Assembly: GCA_947568835.1 (NCBI GenBank)
Contig: OX387603.1
Location: forward strand, 18,996,651 to 19,060,650
Direction: 5' to 3'
Length of the DNA stretch: 64,000 bases
Source: Protonemura montana
Taxonomy: Eukaryota > Arthropoda > Insecta > Plecoptera > Nemouridae
Below the pieces are notes generated by a model that saw nothing but the letters and a program-made list of their open reading frames with translations, searched no databases and was not told the DNA's origin. The translations under genes were made by a program, and so were the position numbers. Position 1 is the first letter of the stretch. Each line of letters opens with the position of its first letter. Below, one piece after another: positions 21,291-32,448 of this stretch.

Positions 21291-24200
21291 TAATAGAGCA
21301 GTTATTAACATTTGGCATTTTCATTTATAGTATTTTACGTATTGATTGTATTTGTGCTACCAATTTCACTCCATTGTCCATATCTCCCTTACTGCACTGA
21401 TATTTCTGTTGTTGATATTAAAATGCTTCTTTTCTACCCAATTTCAAAAACCATTGTATGGAATATCAACCTTAGATTACTAACAATGTCTTCTATTAGT
21501 TCAAAATAATAAAATTCTCTGTACATTGCAAGCAATTGAAATCTAAATAGGATTTCAAACGTATAGAATGAAAATCCATTTAAATCCAGAACTAGGTGCT
21601 TTTTTTCTACATATCAAATAATAAGCCGCGATCATGTGGGCACTCTACGATGCCACTGCCATCTTTGAGCAGGTGTCTACAAACCGTGGAGGACTACCAC
21701 ATGATTACAAAGCAGGAATCATATACGAAACGTAAAAGGCAGGTGCTTTTCAACGCAGAGAACACACATCCAAACACTGTGACTTCCAACTTCCGTTCAC
21801 GTGGATGCCACGGTGCTTCCCTCCTCGCACTCCCAGGTAATTGTATAGCGTGTCGACGGTGGCGGCGGCAGAGCAACTTGAGGAGAGGCGATTTACATGA
21901 AATGTAACAAACGTGAGACGCCTCTAGCTCTAGCAGCTGACAGGTATAGCCACAATACACTTTGCTTGGGAACACGTGGCAACGACTTATTAGGGTTATT
22001 TAAGGAAATCTAGGAAAGTGATGTAACAAGAGAAAATTATCTCGTTACCTGAGACTTTATTATGTTAATTTAAAATTTATTTATTTTTTATTTCTGAGAT
22101 GCTTAGAAAAAAATTTCTTTGGCTTTTATTATGGTGTCTAGTAATAATGATCGCTGAAAATTATTTTAATTGCAACGAGTAAAACGTGACTGTGAATTGC
22201 ACTTTTACAGAGCGTGGATACGTGTTTCCTCGCGCCTTGTCTTCTACTAGTCATAATCCCAGTTTTGTGTTTGTGTTTACTGCGATGCTGTTAGCTGCAA
22301 ATTGCATAGTTATCACAGTATATGACTGTACATAACAAAAACCTCGGGAGTTGTGGAGGTGACTAGAATGTGCTGGTATCTTTTTATCATTTAACTGAGC
22401 TTACAAAAAATAAAAGTTTTTATTGTGATTGATAATTGGTGGTGATGCTTGATATTTGCGTGATGTGCCAGGACCAAAGCTAGCACTGCGTCCTCATGAT
22501 TCGGATTTATGCCCTAGGCCCAAAACCCAAAACCGATGCGGGCTGTTCGTCGGCGACGCATCGCATGTGGAAACTGGATTCTTCTGTCTGTTCTCAATTA
22601 ATTCTGTAGTCTTTTTATTATTTTGCTTTAATTGGAGATATCGGGTAGTTTGAATGTGAGCTTTGTTAGTTTGGTCGTAAACAAAACAATGGTTGCGACA
22701 GTGATATTGATCGTAAGCCAAATGAAGCTCACAGTCTGTCCTTTTTTGTGAAAACTAGCAACTGAACATTTATTTTGGCAAAACTTGGTTCCCGACAGAA
22801 GGCCCTCGGACTAAATTATATCGAGGCTTTATGGTTCATACATTTTATTATTTTTTGTTTTGTTTACAGAAACAAATATAGAGCATGGCAATTGGCTTTC
22901 AGGACAAGCATTTTTGCTTATAAGATTTTGCTTTATAAAATTAAAAATTTTCAAAAAAAAAAAAGCTTTTAGAGTAGCCATCTGAATACAAAAGCATGAA
23001 ATCCACATTCAGGATGCAAGATCCTCTCGGGACCCTCCCGCCAATCTATACAGGAAATTCGGGAAATTCCAACAATTATTCATGAACGTTCTGCATGTAT
23101 TGACATTACACCACCCTACTGAGAATGAGTATAACATACGACGCAATTGATTTCATGCATCGCACTTCCCTCATACACAGATTGGCAATTAGACCAGGAA
23201 AGTAAGTACTGCAATTGCGATCACTGTGACCTTGGCCAGTTAATCGCATTATTATCGTGGCCCTTGCTCGCAAAATAATTAGCACTGACGAGGGTTGAAA
23301 ATTGTTCTCATTCATTTTCATTGCGAAATTTTACGAGCTACTTTTGCTGGCTAGGGTGATGTAACCTTACATTTTATATAGTATGTTAAAGTACTCTTTG
23401 GTGAATTTTGTTATCGAAGTTGGATATTTTATTAAATAGGTTGGGGTTTCGGTTAGAAGATATATTACAATGGTGGCAACAAGAAATATATTGGAAATAC
23501 GTTGCAATATAAAGTGAACCTTTTGGCAAAGAATTGGTTCCCTAAAATGTAATCAAACAAACACCAAACAGTTGTAATTATGATTGCTGATTTGATTTCA
23601 AGTCGATCAAAAACCCGTCACACTGACCTAGTAAAATATCACATGTGTATGATAAATTCACACGGAATTTTAATTCAGTTCTTCTTTGTAACTGAAGCAA
23701 TGTCGCCTAAAGCTGCGCGCATGTGCGCATTGCACGCAACCAACACACAAAATAATGTATTGTACTCGTTATCGAGTTCCTTACCGGAAATTGTAAACAT
23801 TAACAAGCTTCGGGTGACAACCTTATTGCCAAAGATTGTTATTGTTTTTGAATATCTCGCGCCATAATATTTATTTTTATTTCAAAATGTTACCACGTGC
23901 TCGCTAAAAAAATGCTGCTTCATCGCCAATAAAAAATAATATCTATCTATAGGTCGTAAGTTCATAATATCGTATTGATAACAGATTTAACTAAATCGGT
24001 TTCAGATAAATAGTTTATCGACAATAATTGACCCAGTTTGGGTACTAAACACCATTAGGTGCAATCTGTATTAAAATATCCAACCAAACAGTTGAAGTTG
24101 TTCAAAACACTGCCAACTTATCGCAATTTTGTCTTCCACTTGTTTTGTCCATTCTCAACTATAAAAAAAAATTGTGTCAAAGTTTGGAATTTCAACGACA

Positions 24201-25943
24201 AACTTCACTGCGAGTTCAAACCACACTCGCGCTATGTTCACACTTTCTTTTCGCAAAACATTTTATCGAGAGACACTATCTACAAATCGGCCCCCAATTT
24301 CAGTTCACCGTTTCCTTGGACCTCCGAACCATGTCTATCAATACGCACACTACCACGCACACATGTACTTAGCATATTATCGCGTTTCGTAGTTTAGATT
24401 CCTTTTTTCTGCGTGAAAACACTTCCTTACGCACGGACTTAACTGTCTCAGGCTTAGGTTATGACCCCACAAATCACTACACAGGTGTGAGACAAAAACG
24501 GTAACTTCTCGCTGATAACAGTTGGGAGTTGGAACAGTGACAATGCCCGAGAGTTGCAGTGTGACATAGCTGTGAGTTGATTATTGTGTTTGAAGGCGCG
24601 CTGTTTTCACAAGGGGCTCTGTGGGTCTAATGGCGTCGGTAAATGAGTGGGTGATGATGAGGATGATGATGAACCTAACCTTGTCTAGAAGGGAGGAGGG
24701 GAAACCCGGTGCTGGCACGTAGCCTACTCCTGTCGACGAGCTGAGGGGACCACCAACTTGACATCCCTTCCGAAGGACTTTACAGTGTGAACAACAGGAT
24801 TCCTCCACAAATCCATGCTGTCGAGAGGTTGATAAGTAAGACGAATGAAGTTGTTGTACTAACTTTTATCCCTCCAACCTCGCTTACGAACAGAACTGGT
24901 CATGTGTGTGATGACCTAACAATACCTGACAATACCTGGCAATATGATCGATGATAAAGTATTATATCTCAGGACCATGATTGGGAGGAGTAAAGTGGTA
25001 ATGTGGATTTGAAAAAATTACAAAAATACAAGGAAGCGTACTACTACAGGTAATTCCTACTGTGAGAGTGTATGACGTTGAAGGATTTAGGTTTAGCACC
25101 TAACTAAGTTACCTAGTTGCAAAGTGTTGGATTTTTGGGTAAGTGCATCGAAGGTAAGGTACCAGTAATTGGTTCATTAGGCAATTGCCTGACTAAAGCC
25201 ACGAAAATTATTTTTCTTTTAGGTTAATCACTACTATTCTGATTTTGGAATCGCTGCTATTCCAAGTGATTTGTTTATTTATTGCCAATTACTGACTCAC
25301 ATGCTTACACTGCTTTCACTCGTTTCTTACAGTTTCCAGCTGATAACTGAGTTAACTTTCTCGAGAGTATCGGAAAATGTTTAGAAGACAAAAAGATAGC
25401 ACCGAGCAGACAAGTAGTATTTTCGAAATCTCAAGACGTATGCTAATTAGTAATTACCAATTGCTACGGTGAACAGCAATGACAAAACTAAACTTATCAG
25501 GTTTCATGAAACTCTTATCTATAAACAAATTGGGACACAGTTGCTTTTGACAGAAACGATCCACACAAACAAAAAGAGCAAATTGTTAAAAAGCTAAGAG
25601 AACAAATAATTACTGAGCCGGGGGGCGTACGTTAAATAAGTCGTCGCAATAAATATAACGATGAGGTGGTGGCATTAGACTTAAAAGATAGTGTACAGAA
25701 GCGTGCGAGATGTGATTTATTAATTAAAGTCATTTATAGAAATGTGGGCGGTATGCCTAATAGAGCGGCGGAAAGCGAGCATCAGTCAACTCCGATTACT
25801 CGAGAAATAAGTTTGGAGCAGACGTGAGAATTCAAGGTGGAATTAATCACTGGAGCAATTAAAGAAAGGGACCAGTATTCAGAAAGGTAACAGAAAATGT
25901 AATACAAATATTACGCTTGGCCAGAAATGTATAACGCAGTTCA
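21291..25943. other. AT-rich noncoding DNA
   Basis: No supported gene. A GAT-rich microsatellite lies at about 24648-24671, followed by CCTAACC and a GC-richer segment (24690-24780) that looks like part of an interspersed repeat. A tandem AATACCTGRC pair occurs at about 24923-24945. Short frames at 21596-21907 and 24059-24397 have no recognisable domain. Confidence 0.5.
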
Positions 25944-26276
25944 AGTGAGAGAATACAATTTTCCCGGCAGAGGCGCCACTGGTCGTTTTGGGGTGACATG
26001 CGGACCAACTGTCACTTTTTAAAAACACTGCAAATCATCTCCGCTGATGTCCGTCATTTTCCTATTGCTCTCAAGCTGTTGGCGTGCCAATATTTTTGAT
26101 TATCGAGCAATAGTAAGAATTTTTCTGTCAGATATAGCAATGCTGGGGATTATTTTTAAGATATTATAAGTATTTTGAAGTCCTTCCGTTGAAATCATAA
26201 CTGAAACTTCATTCATAGGTTGGTAGCAATGCTGGAAGCAGTCATGGTATCTTCTTTCGCGAACCAGACTGTATTT
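25944..26276 (+). repeat. Interspersed repeat family R1, copy A
   Basis: This 333-bp segment matches 61717-62064 in the same orientation. The clearest blocks are CAGAGGCGCCAC with GGTCGTTT, GCGGACCAAC, CAAATCATC, AAATCATAACTGAA, and TTGGTAGCAATGCTGG with GTATCTTCT. Spacing is kept with small indels. It encodes nothing recognisable, so it is probably a non-autonomous transposon or SINE-like family. Confidence 0.8.
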
Positions 26277-29103
26277 GATGATCAAGAATACACGTATTTA
26301 TTATTTTGTTCCGATGAAAATCGCTTCGTATTGTCAATGTACGCGTGAAAAGTTGTGATCTTTACCTAATAGCCAATTAGAATTACCAACGAAGGTGGCT
26401 TGCTACTTCATTTATATTGTAAAGCCTTAGAATTGATCGTTAACTACCATCTAAATAATGATGTTAGTAACCAAAATCGTTTGTGAAATGTGATGTCGTA
26501 TCTAAATCACTGTAAAAAAATCCCGTGGTCTCGAATGTCATTCATATAGATAATCAGTAATGTTGAGCAATAAATATATTCTTCTTTCGCTTTTAAATCG
26601 CTGCCCACAGCGCAAGAGTCATGCACCCAACTCCCAGATCAAAACTCGGATAATTTAATTCGATCCGTGAGTGCCATGCAACCACGCCATGCATTAATTC
26701 ACCTGGAAAAATTATGACCTGGGCAAAACGGCAAGGAGATTTTCGCAAGTTACGCCCATTTTTCTCTGTAGACCTACCATCCGATCATACCAGACCCCGT
26801 CAATCTGGTATCGACCATACTCGGTGAATATCGACTGTGAATGGATGGCTGAGACACTAGTCCAGCCCAAATTCATAACCCAAAACCACTGCTGCGTCTA
26901 TTGTAATACTACGGAGAATTTCGGATGTTAGCCCTTGGGCTACATGATAATAATATCGTATACTCATCACTATTATAAAAGCAACAATTTAAACTACAAA
27001 TCGGTGAATAGGTAACCGTTTAATATTAACGATCTGTTGTGCCGAACTGTTCGATGTTGCGATTTCTTGACTATAGGATCTTGTGTTTTACCTAAAAAAT
27101 TCTGAGGTAGCGTGATGAAAAAAGGAGTGATGCGATTTAAAATCATAAACATTATTTTTTGGTCGACGCTGTTTGGGTTGCTCTTAGGGCCAAATGACCA
27201 CATGGTTGATAAGTGATGCTAGTGGATTTGTTTACTACGGAATATCAACATGCCACACTCTACACAGACATAAATTGATGTGAAATTTAAAACGTTCTCA
27301 CAATTAAACTTTAAGCAGGAAATATCCCTACTTTAATTAATTTTAATTACTAATTATGTAAAGTATACTGACTATTGAGTTTAAATTAAATTAAATTGTC
27401 GGAGAAAAGTTGACAAATTCAAATAAATTTGTCTTTTTCGTTATTTGCAGTAATTTTATTTACCTACAGAAAGTACCTACAAGCAGTAAGAATCCTTACT
27501 TCATTCTTCTTCCCCAACTACTAAGAAATATAGATATTCCGAGACGACAGCTACAAAGATCCACATCATAAATCCTTGATGGCTCATGTGTGATCCATTT
27601 TATAGCGCATCCAAACTTTCCCAGCGCCGAACAATGTACTAATCGTTGATCAATCGAAGGCTTTGGCTACCCTTGGCCACTTGACCGGACCTGGAGGGAA
27701 TCAAGTGGGCTCTTGCGACCACGTGGACTGGGTGCGGTGGGCGGGGGAGGGTGGAAGGGGGACTGGAATCGTCTCGACTCCACCGCCCATCGATCAACCG
27801 TCCTTGGATCTCAAGATTTGCCGCACATGCAGATTACTGGCCTACCTGGCTTGCAACATTCTTGCAGCGCATGCACCAACGTCTCCGTGAGAGGTGCAAT
27901 GTGCAGAGAAGAAGATTTTCTTTTTCATACCGAGACAAGCCTACATAACTGTGGAAATGCGAGTACCTTTTTGAGAATATCTAAGTGTATTTTTTTAACG
28001 AGCCATAATGGTAAATACCCTTACAGTTATCGCAGATCTTCAAAACACGATAGGAATAGCCACTGTAATCTGATGACCAGAAAAAAAGTGCAAGAAAAAC
28101 GGATAATCGCAGCCGTAGCTTATAATTTAATAATAAGTAACCAATGCCGAAAATATGTGGTTTGCGATGCGGTTATTTTCTAATGAAACCTTGAGTCGGA
28201 TGCTGCAAACGAGATGCATGCGCCGGTCTTTCTAACACTTAGTAAGAGCAAACAGCTCATCGCGTCGAAATAAGTACAAAAAAGGCGCCGGTTTTTAGCA
28301 CACGGATAAACATGTACAGATGTTTCGAACATGACATTGACTAAGCGATGTGGATGCTTTGCCGGACAAAAAGTAGACACAAAATTCAAACATTTCGAAG
28401 AAAACTTGAGGGTCGGTGTTTTCTAACTGCACACCAAGAAGTCTGTAAGATTATTTAGCTTGACGACAGCAGAATGTGCGAGCACTTCAAACTCATCGCA
28501 GTAATAATTGTGTTCGTTAATTTGTTACCAAGGAACACCAAGAATCAAGGAACACTTGGCAAAATATTCTAGTTATTTTATTTTAATGCAGCTCTAAGGA
28601 GTTATACTTTTCATGTAGAATCAGCAAAGCGATCAGTAAGAAGCATCCCTCCATGATGGCACACAAGGGCACGGGTCAAATTAGTCATTGTGGTCTCAAA
28701 TAAATTCTGCATTAAAATCACTCTACGTGACCATGGGCTATTGGCTTCTCTCACCTTTACAATAAAAGGTATCACTAATTTTCCAAGAAGATGGCATGAC
28801 TCAAAATGGTCCAGTCACGGGCAGCGGACCTCAGGTTAATCCGCAAGGAATGTGGGAGACTAGGGCACTCAGCTTACGATCAACCACTTCTAGATATTTG
28901 GCAACTCGCTCTTATCACTGATAGTGATAATACAAGGTAACAAGTTGTGAAATCAAATTTTGGTATTGACCTCCTAAAATTAATTGTTACACAACCGACA
29001 TACTTGTAACACACGGTCAAGGCTACAACGCCAAACCCTTTAAGACGTTGGTTGTCTAGTTAAGCCCCCAGTGGCAGGCGAAATCGTTCTCGACCATGAT
29101 AAG
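26277..29103. other. AT-rich noncoding DNA with one GC-rich patch
   Basis: A GC-rich patch at about 27690-27860 contains a CACGTG E-box core and GGGCGGGGGA, so it could be a promoter. The frames that overlap it (27663-28183) share no family signature and are probably compositional. Nothing else is supported. Confidence 0.5.
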
Positions 29104-29352
29104 TCAAAAAGTCTCCTGCAAGTGTTCAAACTGTAGAATGATCGAGTGGAGCTCTCTTAGCATGGACGATTGGCGTCGCATCACTTGCCAGTCCTTTGTC
29201 TTACAAGTCTGACTGGTAAATGACCACACCTTGACAAACACTGTCATGACAAACAGTGGCCCAAAGAACCCAAGAGAACCAACAAGATCATGCATTCCGA
29301 GTGCATCGACGACGGGCAAAACTCGTGTGGACTCGCAAACATTAGAACGTGT
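29104..29352 (-). CDS. Possible 3'-terminal coding exon with a membrane segment, unknown product
   Basis: On the minus strand TTTTTTTCAATCTCACACAG makes a strong splice acceptor at 29353. It is followed in phase 0 by 82 codons and a TGA. The peptide has a hydrophobic stretch LVGSLGFFGPLFVMTVFVKVW that could span a membrane, then a charged tail with RRQSSMLRELHSIILQFEHL. The size and layout would suit the end of a multi-pass receptor, but I do not recognise the family and do not name one. The opposite strand is also partly open here. No upstream exon could be linked with confidence: the open frame at 29992-30163, although preceded by an acceptor, ends in its own stop. Confidence 0.3.
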   Translation of the reverse strand, partial: TRSNVCESTRVLPVVDALGMHDLVGSLGFFGPLFVMTVFVKVWSFTSQTCKTKDWQVMRRQSSMLRELHSIILQFEHLQETF

Positions 29353-29451
29353 CTGTGTGAGATTGAAAAAAAGGTTTGGCGAGGCGAGTGAAATATGCGA
29401 CATGAACATGTTTCATGTGCGATGCTGGTTTGTCTGCTGGTTCTGGTACTT

Positions 29452-29475
29452 GTACCGGTACCGGTACCGGTACCG
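29452..29475. repeat. GTACCG hexamer tandem repeat
   Basis: Four perfect copies of a hexamer that is nearly its own reverse complement (it creates repeated GGTACC sites), so the tract can fold back on itself. Single GGTAC motifs flank it on both sides. Confidence 0.95.
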
Positions 29476-32386
29476 TACAATTTGGTACGGGTAGGTCAAA
29501 TTCGATGAGTTTTGCCGGGTTTCTCAAAGGGTGCAGTGGTTTCAGGATTTCACGGCCCTGTCCAACATACCTCGAAAGCAACTTCTTCCAGGATAAAAGG
29601 ATTGTCCATACATTTGACCAAATTTATTCACGACAGCTTTAAAGAAAAAAAAACGTTATTAATATTTAACGTGACTTCAATTTTTCAATGACTTCACACC
29701 GATTTCAGTGTTCCCAAACGAGTAAATAAAAAGTAGCCCCAACTTGTTTGTCCACAAACTTTACAGAATAAAAAATGTAGCCAGCAGCTGAAAATTATCA
29801 CTTTTGAAAACGATATATTTTTCTTACAGATAACACTGACTACGACACGATCAGCGTGTAGAATCTACGTGACTATTTCCAATCATAAGTGAATCTTCAA
29901 TATCTTTCGCTATCTCATTATCTTTCTAGTTCAATTTCTGTGTTACATGTTGGAGACTTTCACACCTTTCAGCTATAGGAAAATGTGCGACTCAGGTAAT
30001 TCCAACTAGCGTTATCACCACCAAGGCAACATAAGACCTAGCTTGTAGATACTGAATTAAATCAGCTGGGAAAAGAATGCTGAGACAGGTGACACCCTCA
30101 GATAGAACGATAACTGCGAATATTTTCAAGGAGGTGACATCATCACTCGCTTCTTGTGTTCGCCTGAGAAAAATAGGTATTATGTCTTTTGGGACGACGT
30201 TGATCATTGTTCTTGGTTAGTTTCATTTACTGTGTAATTATAAGCTTGAAGCTTACCCTATAAAAAACTTGCATTTTTGTAATATAAAATTACACGTGTA
30301 GAATTCTCAGCGCTCTGGCGTCACATCTAGGTATAGACATCTTGAAGAAACATAAACTACAAAATTCTTTTGTAGTTTCTAGTCAGGGGTGACTTTTGTA
30401 CTGAGCATTTGCGGCACTAACTAATAACAGGCTAAAGCAAAGCTAACTGACAACACTCACCTTATCTATCAATGTCTACTAATCGATTGGTGAACCAAAA
30501 TATTTGCACAAAACCAAATGTTGACATACATCTTTGTAATTCGCACATCGATATTTGCGGTGATCAGCAAAGATAGCGAGTAATATCGGAAGGGCAATGT
30601 CATTCTTTAACGACTTGCTTCGTGCACGTAGATCATGTTATCAGCTGTCATTAATATGGTGCAAAGTGTAAAGGTCACTCAAAGGCAGCATTTCGTTGAT
30701 AACACAGCCTTGACACAATGCAGTGACCTGCCATGAAATTAGCTGCAACAGTTGACGTTGCACATTCTTATTGGCCAATCAATTCGAAGTTTACTGCCCG
30801 ACGTATGTAGATATGAAGAGAATTATCTAAGAAAATATCAAGTCGTTGCTCATGCTGCCGTAAGGTAAGTGTTGAAACGAATTTCCCTGATAATTCCTTG
30901 TTGAACAACGCCTGTGCAGCGCTTGGTAATACAAAAGCAGTAAAATGTCGCGTGGAAAAATAACTTTTAGTTATTATCTGCAAATGAAATCTGTGTACGC
31001 ACATTTTGAGAACGGTTCTTTATCTCTTGCAATGTAAAACTCTTTTTAGTGTCTTTTCGTTCTTCCGGCATAGGTACTTCATGCACTCCAGTATTCTTCT
31101 ACGTGCCTTCTTTATGAAAATAGTTAAAAAATCAGTGAGCCAACAGCACACAAGAAACCAAACCCCCTTGAAGCGAGGCAAATGTTCTACCATCAGTCAT
31201 CTTTATAGAATTAAAAACGGAAATAGACACTTTACAGAATAAAAAACCGTGGGATTCTCAGTCTGTTTACATTTTGCGCCCACATGGCGTGTCTCGTTCC
31301 GCACCTAGCAGCATCGGCAGACATGCTTGCAGCAAATAGTCTCGAGACAATTGAAGGGACGGGGTCCCACACCCACCTGTTGCGCGACCTCGGGGCGCCG
31401 ACTCCTTCCTCCCTTCCACCTCCTCACTAGATCGAAGCGATGCCAGGGGGGCTGTGAAAGGGGTGGTGAATTCAATTCTGTCGCTGATGTCCTTTGAGAG
31501 ATGAAGAACGGGATGTAGATATTTTCAAGGACATGCTTGTCAGTGTTGACCTTGAAATGTGAATTGGGCTGAGAAAATGATAGAAACTCAACTTTGCGGG
31601 TCTGCCTCTTTAAGGATTCGGTGATGTTTACTCTGGAGGAAATGCTGGAAGGTGTTTTTTTGTTCAGGATACAATTTTTTTTCGATAGGAAATAACGATT
31701 TTCTTTCTTCGATTGTGTAACACTTATTATTGTTATTGCACATTGAAAATACACAAATAATAGACTACCCCGGCGTATTTCATCTTCTACTCCACTTTCC
31801 ACACAGACGATGTCAATTTTGTGATTACTGAGCTGTAGCTGGCAAGGCCAGCTTTCAACAATTATGACTCCGTTTAACCTGTGACACGAGCAGCAATTAA
31901 ACAAAGAATGCGAAGACGTTATGACGCACGAGTTCAGACAGTACAATGCAACGAAAATCGGACAGAAATTCAAAGATCAATTAACAATAGCATTTCATCG
32001 TGAAAGTAAATACCTATTTCGATAACAGCTATACGCACACTGACTCATAGCAGAATGACTTTTGTCATGAGTTGCGTGAAGGAGGAAATGTTGTAGCGCA
32101 ACGGAGGAAGTATGTCATAGAATCAGACAATACCAAAAATGATCAGCGTAAAATATAACTACATCCTAAAACGACATGAAATTTTGTTTTTGAGTAACGA
32201 ATTCATTGATTCAAAATGTCATTGCATATCAGAGATGCAGGCTTATTCAATTGTTGTCTTTTTTAATAATAACATAAAGGTACCAGAGTTTCTTTGGGTT
32301 TTCTGGCGATTCTTCTAGGTAGCTGAAACCAGCAAGCAATGGATGAAAAAAAGTGATACCGAACCGGGATACGAACTGATATGTAA
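29476..32386. other. Noncoding DNA with weak exon candidates
   Basis: A perfect plus-strand donor AAG|GTAAGT at 30865 ends a 40-codon open stretch from 30743, which may be an exon. A minus-strand frame competes across the same bases. The longest non-innexin frame in the window (31305-31973, minus, 222 codons) covers a GC-rich patch at about 31330-31460 and has no recognisable domain or bounded composition, so I leave it uncalled. Confidence 0.4.
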
Positions 32387-32448
32387 GCCCGGATAGCTCA
32401 GATGGTAGATCAATTGGGAGGTCCCGGGTTCGTATGCTGATTCGGGTG
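32387..32448 (+). pseudogene. tRNA-Lys-derived relic lacking the anticodon arm
   Basis: The 5' half GCCCGGATAGCTCAG is that of a tRNA-Lys and its first seven bases still pair with TTCGGGT at the end. A B-box-like GGTTCGTATGC remains, but the anticodon arm is deleted and the total is about 62 nt. Just upstream an inverted T-arm-like piece (ACCGGGATACGAAC region on the other strand) is present. It is either a pseudogene or the head of a tRNA-derived SINE. Confidence 0.7.

Noticed and set aside
23061..23070. GGGAAATTCC, a perfect NF-kB/Rel-type site
   Set aside because: One short motif in noncoding DNA without context; expected by chance at this window size.
24690..24808. Minus-strand frame beside the GAT microsatellite (75 codons)
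   Set aside because: It looks like translation of an interspersed repeat, not a gene.
27663..28183. Overlapping plus-strand frames of 65-156 codons
   Set aside because: They overlap a GC-rich patch in three frames at once, which is typical of chance openness rather than coding.
31305..31973. 222-codon minus-strand open frame
   Set aside because: It is the longest frame outside the innexins, but it has no recognisable domain, mixed composition and no exon boundaries. A homology search would be needed to revive it.
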